Positions 1 to 7,532 of a stretch of DNA of 64,000 bases are shown here, piece by piece. This DNA comes from a virus. The stretch is from positions 29,998 through 93,997 of the IMG/VR virus record IMGVR_UViG_3300043464_001711; one strand, written 5' to 3'. Numbering within the stretch: the stretch's first letter is position 1; every line of letters begins with the position of its first letter. The position numbers and the translations under genes are program-made. The notes under the pieces were generated by a model, which was given only the letters and a program-made list of their open reading frames with translations, did no database searches and had not been told where the DNA came from.

Positions 1-594
1 AGTAACTTCTAACACACCATTTTCTGTTTCTATTCTTAAAACATTTTGTATACCAGTGTTATGTATTTTACTAATAGTGTCTTTTTCTATTTCAAAAGTT
101 TCTATGTTAAAAGAATAAACAATATCGTTAATATTTAATTGATTTATAGATTTATCCCCATCAACAGTTTTAACTTTCATTTCACCACTAAAACAATCAA
201 CAGTTCCAGGTGTATTCAATACTGTTATACCATTTTTATAAGCCAACCCACTTCTAGGTCTGATTTGCATTTCGTAACCATCAGGTAATTCAAAATATAA
301 TCCTGTGCCGACTAATTTTCTTTCTAAAGGTTTTAGAGAACCACTTTCATTGGCTCTTAAATCAAAACCTGAATCACCTTCTTTTGCGTAAACAGGATTT
401 TTATTATCAGATTTATTAATATATTTAATTTGTATTTTTTCTTTTTCAATTTGACCTTTTTTCTTAGCATCATATTCTTGAACAGATTCAGCTAATTTGA
501 TTGCCATTAAAATTTCTTGTCTTGTAGTTTCAGGTAACATACCCATTTTAGAAAGTTCCTTTAATTCATCTATTTGTTGTTGAATTTCTCCCAT
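1..594 (-). CDS. dut: dUTPase N-terminal part interrupted by an intein (partial at left edge)
   Basis: The gene runs off the left edge, leaving 198 codons. Residues 1-133 are a trimeric dUTPase, which hydrolyses dUTP to dUMP and keeps uracil out of phage DNA. Motif 1 is GDSGFDLRA at about 73-81, motif 2 PRSGLA at 113-118, and motif 3 starts LNTPGTVD at 126-133. Directly after the catalytic Asp133 the family pattern (DYRGE) is broken by CFSGEMKVKTVDG, a typical intein block A with nucleophile Cys134; the following 65 residues keep the Hint-fold pattern. The rest of the intein and the C-extein lie outside the window. A helical extension of about 50 residues precedes the dUTPase domain, which is unusual. 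The start overlaps the stop of the upstream exonuclease gene (TAATG), so the genes are translationally coupled. dUTPase call is firm; intein call is strong but incomplete. Confidence 0.9.
   Translation of the reverse strand, partial: MGEIQQQIDELKELSKMGMLPETTRQEILMAIKLAESVQEYDAKKKGQIEKEKIQIKYINKSDNKNPVYAKEGDSGFDLRANESGSLKPLERKLVGTGLYFELPDGYEMQIRPRSGLAYKNGITVLNTPGTVDCFSGEMKVKTVDGDKSINQLNINDIVYSFNIETFEIEKDTISKIHNTGIQNVLRIETENGVLEVT
134..195 (-). mobile_element. Start of an intein (block A) inside the dUTPase gene
   Basis: Codon 134 (positions 195-193) is Cys, the expected intein nucleophile, followed by F-x-G-x-x-K-V and a D/E-G loop, then an I-x-x-L segment. This is the block A pattern of Hint/intein domains. 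The insertion point is immediately after the catalytic Asp of dUTPase motif 3, a highly conserved active-site position of the kind inteins favour. Only the first part is visible; whether a homing endonuclease domain is present cannot be seen. Confidence 0.8.
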
Positions 595-1307
595 TATTTT
601 AAATTATTTAATTTTGTAATTATATCAACAAGAGCTTTAACATCTCTTTCACAATATTCTTTGATTTCCTCGTGTTTACCCTCCCAATAATTAGTGGTTA
701 CGTTATCACCTTTAACATCACCATTTTTAGGTGAGTCAATATCTAAAACAGAACAAATCAAATCTAAAGAACCTAAAGACCAATTATTACCAAATTGCCA
801 TACTTCTTTAGTATCTACAACCCTTAAGTCCCAAGGTTTAGTTTCATGTGTAGGAAACAATTTAGGTGGTTTCATTCCGTTAATAAAATATCTTTTACCT
901 AAAAAAGGGATGTCAAATATTTTAATACTTTGACCACATAAATCAAAACCAAGTGGTTCAATTTTATCAAAGATTTTTCTAGTTTCAGTTAAGATATGTA
1001 TTTCATCTTCACCATAAAAAGATTCAAATTTAATCTCACCCATTTTTGTTACAAATGCCATAGAAACACAAGCCACTTTACCAAACTCAGGAAAGAATGC
1101 TGCGGTTTGTCTATAAACTTCTTGGTGCATTTCACCAATAGTCATTAATTCAGAATCAATTCTAGATTCGTCAGTAATCTTCTTACGAAAAGAATCGTAA
1201 TAAGACTCCCACATCTTTAACTTATCTTCAGGCATGTCATATAAGTCTTCATATTGACTTACACTTTCAATATCAAAAAATAATAATTTATCTATATTAA
1301 ACTTCAT
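594..1307 (-). CDS. Predicted 3'-5' exonuclease, PolB exonuclease-like (DnaQ fold)
   Basis: 237 residues. The N-terminus has the exo I motif FFDIES (Asp12 and Glu14, metal ligands). A middle segment LCGQSIKIFDIPFL matches exo II with its Asp, and near the end YCERDVKALVDI gives the exo III Y-x3-D motif. This is the stand-alone exonuclease family related to the proofreading domain of family B polymerases (PF10108 type). It probably acts in phage DNA replication or repair by removing 3' nucleotides. It sits between a glycosyltransferase gene, whose end it overlaps by 11 nt, and the dUTPase gene, whose start overlaps its stop, so the three are read as one leftward unit. Confidence 0.85.
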   Translation of the reverse strand: MKFNIDKLLFFDIESVSQYEDLYDMPEDKLKMWESYYDSFRKKITDESRIDSELMTIGEMHQEVYRQTAAFFPEFGKVACVSMAFVTKMGEIKFESFYGEDEIHILTETRKIFDKIEPLGFDLCGQSIKIFDIPFLGKRYFINGMKPPKLFPTHETKPWDLRVVDTKEVWQFGNNWSLGSLDLICSVLDIDSPKNGDVKGDNVTTNYWEGKHEEIKEYCERDVKALVDIITKLNNLK

Positions 1308-2550
1308 TAGTATGTTCTATTAATTGTTCAACTTCTTTTTGTTTATCATTTAAAATAGTCTTATAGAAAGACGCTCTAGTGTGTGTGACAGTATCTATAT
1401 GATATTTGTCTTTAACAGTTTCATATAGATTATGTGACAATAACTCAACAAGAGTAGGATTTTCTTTTAACTTTTTCAAGGCTTTATACCAGTCCTTATG
1501 ATTTTTAGAAGTGTCAATTAAAATAGCATTACCCTTTTCATTGATATTACCACCGTACTCAAATAAGTTTACACAATCAATCTGGTACGGTCCATAATTT
1601 TGTGCTATTAAAGCTTTTTTATGGAAACCCGACTCAATAACTTTTAACTGAGATTTTACTTTATTAAACATGTGTTCTTTAAGTGGTGACATCGATACAT
1701 CAAATAGATTGTAATTTGATGCATAAGTAGTAATAGGTTTAGTCCAAACCCTACGATATAATTCATTTAAATTATTATAACGTTTATCACTACTTTCATC
1801 ATATTTTTTTAATTGTTTTTGATAATCTTCTGGTAGTAAATTATATTCTTTAGTAAACATTTCTTCATATCTAGCCCATATACTTTCTTGTGGTTCTATT
1901 TTTCTTGTTCTTTGTTGACCAGTATTTCTATCTATTTCAGTTACATTACCTCTAGTATCAAAACCACACAACACCATTTGTGTGTCATTTTTATTTTCAC
2001 CTAAAAATCTACTAACACTATCACCAATAATTTTTAAATCATGAAAATGTGAAGAACCGCCTAACCAACCAAAACGTAAAGTTTTTTCTGTATTTTCTGT
2101 GTTAGGTGTAAATTGTTTTTCGGAAGGGTCAATTGCGTTTGGTAAAACAATTACATTTTTATTTAAAACACTTATTTCTTTAGCGAAAATGGGTGTAGTA
2201 GTTGTTACGTAATTAACTCTTTTAATATTTTCTTTAATTTTTTGTGGTAAATTATCATTAATAATCATCTGATGTGCCGGATGTTCTTTCCCAGGTTCCC
2301 AATAATCATCTAAATCCATTATTGTTATAATACCCATCGAATGGATTTTATCTAAAATAGAAAACATATCTTCCATATAAACTTGTCTTAACATACCGTC
2401 TTTTATCATGGGTAATGTTCTATGGAAATGGACGATATCAAATTTTTTCAAAAAACTATCATCGTAACTAAAATTATCTGTACCAGCCGTAATAATTTCG
2501 ATATAAAAATCATCATTATATAACTCCTGTAATTTCATGTGGGGTTCCAC
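1297..2550 (-). CDS. Glycosyltransferase, GT-B fold (GT4-like), N-terminus lost by frameshift
   Basis: About 414 residues from the ATG at 2538 (a GTG in frame lies at 2550). The Rossmann-like first half contains FDIVHFHRT and DLDDYW; the second half has LRFGWLGGSSHFHDL, VVLPNAIDP-like and VIESGFHKKALIAQNYG segments, as in GT4-type enzymes that move a sugar from a nucleotide-sugar donor. Likely roles are glycosylation of phage DNA, virion proteins or host surface; the substrate cannot be read from sequence. The open frame lacks the usual first strand. That strand is encoded just upstream in another frame (see 2565-2642), separated by a 5-bp tandem duplication, so the gene as it stands makes a shortened protein or is inactive. 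Confidence 0.75.
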   Translation of the reverse strand: MEPHMKLQELYNDDFYIEIITAGTDNFSYDDSFLKKFDIVHFHRTLPMIKDGMLRQVYMEDMFSILDKIHSMGIITIMDLDDYWEPGKEHPAHQMIINDNLPQKIKENIKRVNYVTTTTPIFAKEISVLNKNVIVLPNAIDPSEKQFTPNTENTEKTLRFGWLGGSSHFHDLKIIGDSVSRFLGENKNDTQMVLCGFDTRGNVTEIDRNTGQQRTRKIEPQESIWARYEEMFTKEYNLLPEDYQKQLKKYDESSDKRYNNLNELYRRVWTKPITTYASNYNLFDVSMSPLKEHMFNKVKSQLKVIESGFHKKALIAQNYGPYQIDCVNLFEYGGNINEKGNAILIDTSKNHKDWYKALKKLKENPTLVELLSHNLYETVKDKYHIDTVTHTRASFYKTILNDKQKEVEQLIEHTNEV

Positions 2551-2564
2551 TGAACGAAATTTAC

Positions 2565-2642
2565 TTAACTTACCCCCGTTCTATCTGAAGGAAAAACTAA
2601 AACGTTAATCTTCTGAACGGGGGCATTTATACTTTTTTTCAT
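2565..2642 (-). pseudogene. Displaced 5' end of the glycosyltransferase gene
   Basis: An ATG at 2642 starts a 25-codon frame whose last residues, NVLVFPSDRTGVS, are the expected first beta-strand and glycine loop of a GT4-type enzyme. It stops at TAA (2567-2565). Removing one copy of the tandem duplication TAAGT-TAAGT (2563-2572) restores one frame reading DRTGVSKFRSVEPH straight into the downstream glycosyltransferase. The stop-creating 5-bp repeat is directly visible; that it is a real mutation rather than a sequencing or assembly error is inferred. Confidence 0.7.
2573..2623. repeat. GC-rich inverted repeat between nuclease and glycosyltransferase genes
   Basis: CCCCCGTTC (2573-2581) and GAACGGGGG (2615-2623) are perfectly complementary, extended inward by GAAG/CTTC (2587-2590/2610-2613) across a small internal loop. 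Such a GC-rich stem is conspicuous in this AT-rich DNA. It overlaps the 3' end of the nuclease gene and the 5' end of the displaced glycosyltransferase frame. There is no clear U-tract on either side, so a simple terminator is unlikely; a translational attenuator or a nuclease target are alternatives. Confidence 0.6.
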
Positions 2643-2991
2643 ATTTATTTATAATTTTATAAATTATTTTATCATCAGAATTGTAATCTGATTCCCATAT
2701 TATTTCTAAATTATAATTATTTTTTTTTGCTAAGTAAACTTTATTATTATCGTATTTCCATATTTGATTAGCCGTCTTTTTTTTAACTTTATTAAAAAAA
2801 TTTTTATCGTAAATTTTTGGGTTACAGTGGAAAAAATCACCGTTAAATTCTATTAAAAGATTATACTTTGGAATTAAAATGTCATAATTTTTTTCTTCTA
2901 CTTGGGACCATCTTTCAAATTTTATATTTAAAGAATTAAGTATTACCCATATTTCTTCTTCATATTTAGAGTGTTTTAACCCAGTTAACAT
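2605..2991 (-). CDS. Small Vsr/PD-(D/E)xK-type homing endonuclease-like protein
   Basis: 128 residues from the ATG at 2991, although the frame stays open upstream for about 20 more codons without an ATG, so it may be a truncated or fused gene. The core YDILIPKYNLLIEFNGDFFH matches the Vsr-like nuclease fold seen in phage homing endonucleases (Asp, then E-F-N-G, then an aromatic-His), followed by a Lys-rich helix. The larger protein at 40215-41750 carries the same motif (LDVFIPSKKLAIEFNGLYWH). The 3' end overlaps the displaced start of the glycosyltransferase gene. It probably cuts related phage DNA to spread itself; the N-terminal DNA-binding part appears to be missing. Confidence 0.65.
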   Translation of the reverse strand: MLTGLKHSKYEEEIWVILNSLNIKFERWSQVEEKNYDILIPKYNLLIEFNGDFFHCNPKIYDKNFFNKVKKKTANQIWKYDNNKVYLAKKNNYNLEIIWESDYNSDDKIIYKIINKYEKKYKCPRSED

Positions 2992-3100
2992 TTTCCCTAA
3001 TTTATGATTTTCTTTTATTTTATCAATAACATTATTTTTATTTATAATACCTTTTTATTAGAAACATCTTTAATATCACAAGGAAAAGTATAGTAAATAA

Positions 3101-3130
3101 AAAACCCGACTTAATGTCGGGTTTATTTTT
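3101..3130 (-). terminator. Rho-independent terminator after the 77-residue gene
   Basis: CCCGAC (3105-3110), loop TTAAT, GTCGGG (3116-3121), flanked by A-run and T-run, so it can work in both directions. It is nearly identical to the hairpin at 5075-5104. Confidence 0.85.
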
Positions 3131-3141
3131 TTAGTAAAAAA

Positions 3142-3375
3142 TCAATCAATAGCCAACTCAAACTTACGTGTATAAGGATTATATACTTGTTGACTAATAA
3201 TTAAACAATCTTCTTCTTGTTTAAGTGTTGTGTGATTTTTAGTTACTAGTTCACTTTTACCTTCAATGAAAAACGTTTCTGTCACATCATCCATTTGGAT
3301 TACATTTTTTGATCCTTTAACAAAATGTCCTTCTGTGGAAGAAGGTGCTACATTTATTTTAACTTTTGTCTCCAT
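3142..3375 (-). CDS. Unrecognised 77-residue protein
   Basis: A short, mainly beta-looking protein (METKVKINVAPS..., ending ...NPYTRKFELAID) with alternating hydrophobic residues and no membrane segment or signal peptide. I do not recognise it. It is a credible gene because it is followed directly by a strong terminator (3101-3130) and lies in line with the minus-strand run. It starts 54 nt downstream of the stop of the 516-residue gene, with an A/T-rich leader and no Shine-Dalgarno sequence. Confidence 0.6.
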   Translation of the reverse strand: METKVKINVAPSSTEGHFVKGSKNVIQMDDVTETFFIEGKSELVTKNHTTLKQEEDCLIISQQVYNPYTRKFELAID

Positions 3376-3428
3376 ATTTATTTTTTATTTTAAATTTACT
3401 AAATTTTATTTAATTAAAAAAGATTTTT

Positions 3429-4979
3429 TTAATACTCATATCTCATTTTTTTGAAATATTCATCCCCTGAAATAGTCACAGTATCTTGTATATCATTTTT
3501 AGTTAATTTATTATTTTTTAACATATAAGTACCTTCATCATCAAAAACAGTACTATATCTTTCACCTTGTCTCTGAATGTATTTTATATGGTTTTTTAAT
3601 TTTTTTGGTATTCTATACAAACTCGCAATCGCGTCTTTAGCGTTTGTATATTTAGGTTCAACACCTAAAAAAAACATTCTATCCGTTGATGGACAATAAC
3701 ATCTAACAAAAGATATGTAAGTCGCATTTACAATGTCTCGTTCAAGAACTCCCATAAATAAAGTGTAAACACCTACATTGTTACTATTTGTTGTTCCTAT
3801 CATAAATTTATCTTCTTTTTTATCCACATAGGTGTCAACTTCCTTTAAAACTTTTGTGAAAAAATCATACAAATATGTATCACCATGTAAATTTCTCATT
3901 ATTGATATTAATAAAGATTTATCTTCTTCATTTTTAATATCCATGAATTCTTCAAATGTTAATGTTTTTTCTTTAATCTTTTTAATTTTTTTAAGTAATT
4001 CTAAATTCACATGTCTATTTTCTATGTAGTCACAAATAAATTTTGTTTCTTCAAATGAGTACCCCCATTCTACCGCAGGACCATGCATATTATGTAAATT
4101 ATTATTTGAATCTAGATGTATTTTTTTAGGATATTTAGAAACAATACAGAAAAGTTCTGAAACTATTGTTGAATAGATATTAGAATCAGTGTATAATTCA
4201 TCCCATAAATCTATTTTTTGATCTATTCCTGTTTTAACATTTAATTCATCTTTAATAAATTTATAAATAGAAAGTCTAGAATTAGATTCTAAATTTGAGG
4301 TATACAAATATTGAAGTTGGTCACTATATTTTTCAGATTTATTTTTTAAATCGTAAATTACTTGGTTTTCTATTTTACGTAATATATTAGAGGTTATATT
4401 ATTTTCTAGACCATTTAATAAACTACCATATAATTTTGTTGTTAAACTTTTTAATAATTTCCTATTGTAAACAGCCATGTCATTTTCAAAATGACTATTT
4501 AATTTAGAAAAAAAGAAAGAACTTAATTTATTATATAACATTTCATTAATTAGTTCAGGATAAATAACACCATCTAATTTTTCATGCATTTTAAATTTTA
4601 ACTGTGAGATTATTTTAGACTTTAAAGATATATCATAATCTGAAGTTAAACCATCAACATATTCTATTTCTTCATGACCCCACTCATATTGTTCCATATT
4701 GTTTATCATACAATAATTAAAATATAGAATGGGTAAAAAATATTTTTTATTTTTAATTATAAAATTGTACAATAATTGTGATTCATAAGGGTTTTCACAA
4801 ACTAATACTATAGGTTTTTTAAAACCAGCGGATTCATAAGTCCAATTAATTAATTTTTCAGCATTTTCTTTACTGAAATTTTTATATCTACTACCGTCTA
4901 ATGAATTTCTAACGTATTTATTGACGTAAGATTTGAATTTTGATTGGTTTTCCGATGTTAATTTGATTAAATTTTTCAT
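3429..4979 (-). CDS. Unrecognised 516-residue protein with a DUF6745-like motif
   Basis: A large soluble protein. The segment LDSNNNLHNMHGPAVEWGY around residues 285-305 resembles the G-x-LHN-x-x-GPA-hydrophobic pattern of the DUF6745 family found in phages and some bacteria; the function is unknown. The N-terminus, MKNLIKLTSENQSKFKSY, resembles the ITESQ-type N-terminal peptides of the putative internal proteins elsewhere in the window. The upstream region has a good Bacteroidota-type promoter (5009-5038), so it may be expressed early by host polymerase. It stands alone between two transcription units, with terminators at 5075-5104 and 3101-3130. Confidence 0.65.
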   Translation of the reverse strand: MKNLIKLTSENQSKFKSYVNKYVRNSLDGSRYKNFSKENAEKLINWTYESAGFKKPIVLVCENPYESQLLYNFIIKNKKYFLPILYFNYCMINNMEQYEWGHEEIEYVDGLTSDYDISLKSKIISQLKFKMHEKLDGVIYPELINEMLYNKLSSFFFSKLNSHFENDMAVYNRKLLKSLTTKLYGSLLNGLENNITSNILRKIENQVIYDLKNKSEKYSDQLQYLYTSNLESNSRLSIYKFIKDELNVKTGIDQKIDLWDELYTDSNIYSTIVSELFCIVSKYPKKIHLDSNNNLHNMHGPAVEWGYSFEETKFICDYIENRHVNLELLKKIKKIKEKTLTFEEFMDIKNEEDKSLLISIMRNLHGDTYLYDFFTKVLKEVDTYVDKKEDKFMIGTTNSNNVGVYTLFMGVLERDIVNATYISFVRCYCPSTDRMFFLGVEPKYTNAKDAIASLYRIPKKLKNHIKYIQRQGERYSTVFDDEGTYMLKNNKLTKNDIQDTVTISGDEYFKKMRYEY

Positions 4980-5008
4980 TTTAATAAGTTTAATATTTTT
5001 AACTACAA

Positions 5009-5038
5009 CAAATATAATTAAAAAATGTTATTAAACAA
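5009..5038 (-). promoter_or_regulatory. Bacteroidota-type promoter for the 516-residue gene
   Basis: On the minus strand TTG (5038-5036) is followed after 19 nt by TATATTTG (5016-5009), matching the Bacteroidota consensus TTTG-N19-TAnnTTTG except for the first T. It lies 30 nt upstream of the ATG at 4979. Confidence 0.6.
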
Positions 5039-5074
5039 CATAACAACATAACAATATAAAAAAATATAATAAAT

Positions 5075-5104
5075 AAAAAACCCGACATTAAGTCGGGTTT
5101 GATA
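5075..5104 (-). terminator. Rho-independent terminator after the 17-residue gene
   Basis: CCCGAC (5081-5086), loop ATTAA, GTCGGG (5092-5097), with flanking A- and T-runs. Terminates the leftward transcript from 7532 to 5105. Confidence 0.85.
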
Positions 5105-5158
5105 TTACTTTTTTGGTGTTCCTTTGCTACCTTTGCAGCCACATCCTTTAGTTCTCAT
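5105..5158 (-). CDS. Possible 17-residue basic Cys-rich peptide
   Basis: A complete mini-frame reads MRTKGCGCKGSKGTPKK and stops three bases before the terminator at 5075-5104. It follows the 190-residue gene by 24 nt and has an A-rich leader (TAAAACTAAA) like other genes here. The composition (CGC with many Lys and Gly) is not what random AT-rich DNA would give, and the stretch between gene end and terminator is otherwise unexplained. Function unknown; a metal- or nucleic-acid-binding peptide is one guess. Confidence 0.4.
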   Translation of the reverse strand: MRTKGCGCKGSKGTPKK

Positions 5159-5182
5159 TTTAGTTTTATTTAATTGTTGTTA

Positions 5183-5755
5183 TTATGTCCTTTTTGTTTT
5201 ATTTGTTAAAACTTTTAACATTTTGACATTTTCTTGGATCATTTTTTTATCGAAATATTTTTCTACAATACTAGGTAAAGCTTTAGCTATTTCTTCAGCA
5301 ATCATTTTTTTAATTACATGAGCATCAAAACCTTGTTGTGTTGGTCCTTTAACCATTTCAACTTTTGTATGTCTTTGTTCTGTTATAAAATCAAATTCAT
5401 CATTCTCTGAATAATAATTTTCTTTTACTGAACTACCATAAGAAGGGTTTATTTCTTTTATATCTTCCTCATCTAAAGAAAACATACCTGGAGCATCAGG
5501 CTGTGGAATAGGGTTTTCCAACATGGCTTTTTGTATTTCAGGTGGTAATTTAGATTCTTTAACTCTTTGTTTATAAGTTTCTCCACCTACGTCTACTTTT
5601 TGTATTTTTGGTGTTTGTGAAACACTTTCACTCAAACCCGCTTGTCTACCACTAACATTAGCCTCTAATAATGAGGTATCTACATTATCATATTTTTTAG
5701 CTCTTTCGTCTATCGCTTTAGCTTTTTGTAATATAGCTTTTAATCTTGGATCCAT
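5183..5755 (-). CDS. Unrecognised 190-residue protein, probable virion or assembly protein
   Basis: Hydrophilic protein with a helical N-terminus (DPRLKAILQKAKAIDERAKKY), a proline-rich middle (NPIPQPDAPGMFSLDE) and a helical C-terminus (HVIKKMIAEEIAKALPSIVEKYF) that could form a coiled coil. No catalytic motif is visible. It starts 2 nt after the stop of the WYL-like gene, in a block of five close-packed genes (5183-7532). The block begins with a late-type promoter motif, which is why I lean to a virion, scaffold or assembly role. Confidence 0.55.
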   Translation of the reverse strand: MDPRLKAILQKAKAIDERAKKYDNVDTSLLEANVSGRQAGLSESVSQTPKIQKVDVGGETYKQRVKESKLPPEIQKAMLENPIPQPDAPGMFSLDEEDIKEINPSYGSSVKENYYSENDEFDFITEQRHTKVEMVKGPTQQGFDAHVIKKMIAEEIAKALPSIVEKYFDKKMIQENVKMLKVLTNKTKRT

Positions 5756-5757
5756 AA

Positions 5758-6123
5758 TTAAAATTGTGTTATTTTATAAACTCTTTTCATACTTTTATCA
5801 CCAGTAGGGTTAAAAAGTGGTCTAGGTTGGTCAAAAGTTCCACCTAGTATCTGAAAACCTTCTATTCTATCAGCTCTAAAAGTTTTCCAACCAGGTTGTA
5901 TTGTTTTAGTATCACCCCCAACTTGATATACCCTTATTATATCATTATCAGCTAAAGATAAACCATAACAATAAATCTCAACCCACCTTTGTCCTTTACC
6001 CCCTGGGTCTTCTTCGTCATCATAACGTAAACTAACAAGTCTACGTCTATTCATTGCATTCTCTATTTCAGACTTATTTGCAGCCTCTAATATAATACCT
6101 TCTAATAGAGAGTAAAGTTTCAT
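5758..6123 (-). CDS. WYL-like domain protein, about 121 residues
   Basis: I place the start at the ATG at 6123 rather than at the upstream ATG at 6234, because the longer frame would overlap the preceding gene by over 100 nt while 6123 lies just after that gene's stop. Residues 20-110 follow the WYL-domain pattern: RRRLVSLRYDDEE, a WVEIYCYGLS strand, WKTFRADRIEGFQIL near the end. WYL domains bind nucleic acid or small ligands in regulators; the role in a phage is unknown. The N-terminus MKLYSLLEGIILEA resembles the I/L-x-E-rich N-terminal peptides of several other proteins here. Confidence 0.55.
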   Translation of the reverse strand: MKLYSLLEGIILEAANKSEIENAMNRRRLVSLRYDDEEDPGGKGQRWVEIYCYGLSLADNDIIRVYQVGGDTKTIQPGWKTFRADRIEGFQILGGTFDQPRPLFNPTGDKSMKRVYKITQF

Positions 6124-6124
6124 T

Positions 6125-6499
6125 TTACCAATATTGTTCTCCAAAAGTAAAGTTGTAATAATTACTTCCTGCGGTTCCTGGTTTGTATTTGTTACCAGAT
6201 GAATAAAGTAGTGCATTCTTTCTTTGTTCATCAATAAGGGTACCTACACCTCCACCCGGTGTAATTTCACCTCTACCATAGTCATCACCTGTATGCTGTG
6301 CATTAGGGTGTTGTGCATCATATTTTTGTCCATTAAGATTTTTATAAACATTAAAAGTAGTGTTTTGTTGTCTAGTAATTTCACCCTGAACTTTTAATGA
6401 TGGTAATTGGTTTGTGACCCCACCACCCTCTGGGTTTAGTTCTTCTACTGAATCATTATCGGTTAGAACTGGTGCGATTGATTGTGCTGGTCCTGGCAT
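6125..6499 (-). CDS. Unrecognised 124-residue Gly/Asn-rich protein
   Basis: Low-complexity, polar and probably disordered (for example NPEGGGVTNQLPS and GEITPGGGVGTL), ending in aromatic residues (YYNFTFGEQYW). No known domain recognised. The start overlaps the end of the previous gene by 37 nt. An aromatic C-terminal tail after a flexible body would suit a virion decoration or linker protein, but that is a guess. Confidence 0.5.
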   Translation of the reverse strand: MPGPAQSIAPVLTDNDSVEELNPEGGGVTNQLPSLKVQGEITRQQNTTFNVYKNLNGQKYDAQHPNAQHTGDDYGRGEITPGGGVGTLIDEQRKNALLYSSGNKYKPGTAGSNYYNFTFGEQYW

Positions 6500-6966
6500 A
6501 ATTTTTTGTTTTTATCAAAAATTGTTATTAGGTTTTCTATTAACCTCATATTATAAATACCTTCTTGTCTTAAAATTTTATTTGTATCACTATCGTGATC
6601 TTCATTATCTATTCTAACGTTAGGTAATTCTATTTTATTTGAGGCACCTATATTATCCATAGAATCTTTAGTACCTTTAATTCTTTGTCTTGCGTCTGAT
6701 AAAGTTTTTTCAACCCAGTTTTTCATTAAAGTACCACCATTCAATAAATAAGGTGTACTTTTCTTACTCCCCTGATAGTTATCAAAAAAATTTTTTATTA
6801 ATTTTAATTGTTCATAACTAATACCATCTTTATCTATTAATTTTTTAAGTCTTTGGTGACCTTCTTCATTTTTAGCACCTTTATATGCGTTAAAAATTAA
6901 ATTTAAATGGTTTTTAATTTTTTTATCAATATCAAAAGATTGTCCTTGTAATTCTGAATTAGCCAT
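6463..6966 (-). CDS. Unrecognised 167-residue helical protein
   Basis: Mostly charged helices (DKKIKNHLNLIFNAYKG, YEQLKLIKNFFDNYQG, VEKTLSDARQRIKGT) and a helical C-terminus. No catalytic motif or membrane segment. Its ATG overlaps the last base of the upstream gene's stop codon (TAATG-type coupling), showing operon translation. Function unknown; likely part of the same virion/assembly group. Confidence 0.55.
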   Translation of the reverse strand: MANSELQGQSFDIDKKIKNHLNLIFNAYKGAKNEEGHQRLKKLIDKDGISYEQLKLIKNFFDNYQGSKKSTPYLLNGGTLMKNWVEKTLSDARQRIKGTKDSMDNIGASNKIELPNVRIDNEDHDSDTNKILRQEGIYNMRLIENLITIFDKNKKLCQDQHNQSHQF

Positions 6967-7532
6967 TACATAATTTTCTTTTTAAGTTCATTTTTATATT
7001 CAACAGGTATATCAGTCACGTCCATACTTAAAAGGTAATTTAACATGATAGCTTTTTCCTCACCAGTTGCTTCACCTTTTTCTATTAAATCTTTAAGATT
7101 TTGAACTTTTCTAATTAAAATGGGGTTTGTATCCCTTATAGTATCTATTTCTGGGATAGCATTTAATCTTAAATCACTTTTGGTTTTTTGGACAAACTCT
7201 TTATCAAAATCTTTTTTAGTAAAAATATCTTCAATTAAAGAATCCATCTTGTGTCTAGACACTTCATCCAAACTTACGTTTTTTTTAATTTTATTTTTTT
7301 TCTTTTTTGGTTTTGATTTAATTTCATCACCCTCTAATTCATCGTCTTCACCTAGATATGTAACCCTACCATAATTATTATATTGGTTCCAGCCATTTTG
7401 TCTAACCATTTGTATCCTATCGTCGGTGGTATACTTTGAGGATGTCATATTATCATCTTGATTAATAGGTTCATCACCTCTAATCTTAGCACCATTTTTA
7501 CCTATAAACTCATTTAAAAATAAAATATTCAT
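6966..7532 (-). CDS. Unrecognised 188-residue protein under hairpin/late-promoter control
   Basis: Begins MNILFLNEFIGKN, a short hydrophobic peptide with an L-x-E, followed by a disordered segment, a strongly basic run (KSKPKKKKNKIKKN at about 75-88) and a helical C-terminal half. No domain recognised. Its start codon lies inside the left arm of a perfect 17-bp inverted repeat (7523-7574) with the candidate late-promoter motif in the loop. Readthrough RNA from the polymerase gene would therefore hide this ATG, while RNA started at the motif would expose it. Confidence 0.6.
   Translation of the reverse strand: MNILFLNEFIGKNGAKIRGDEPINQDDNMTSSKYTTDDRIQMVRQNGWNQYNNYGRVTYLGEDDELEGDEIKSKPKKKKNKIKKNVSLDEVSRHKMDSLIEDIFTKKDFDKEFVQKTKSDLRLNAIPEIDTIRDTNPILIRKVQNLKDLIEKGEATGEEKAIMLNYLLSMDVTDIPVEYKNELKKKIM

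Noticed and set aside
5758-6234. Longer form of the WYL-like protein starting at 6234
   Set aside because: The extra N-terminus overlaps the upstream gene by over 100 nt; the ATG at 6123 sits right after the upstream stop and gives a proper domain start.
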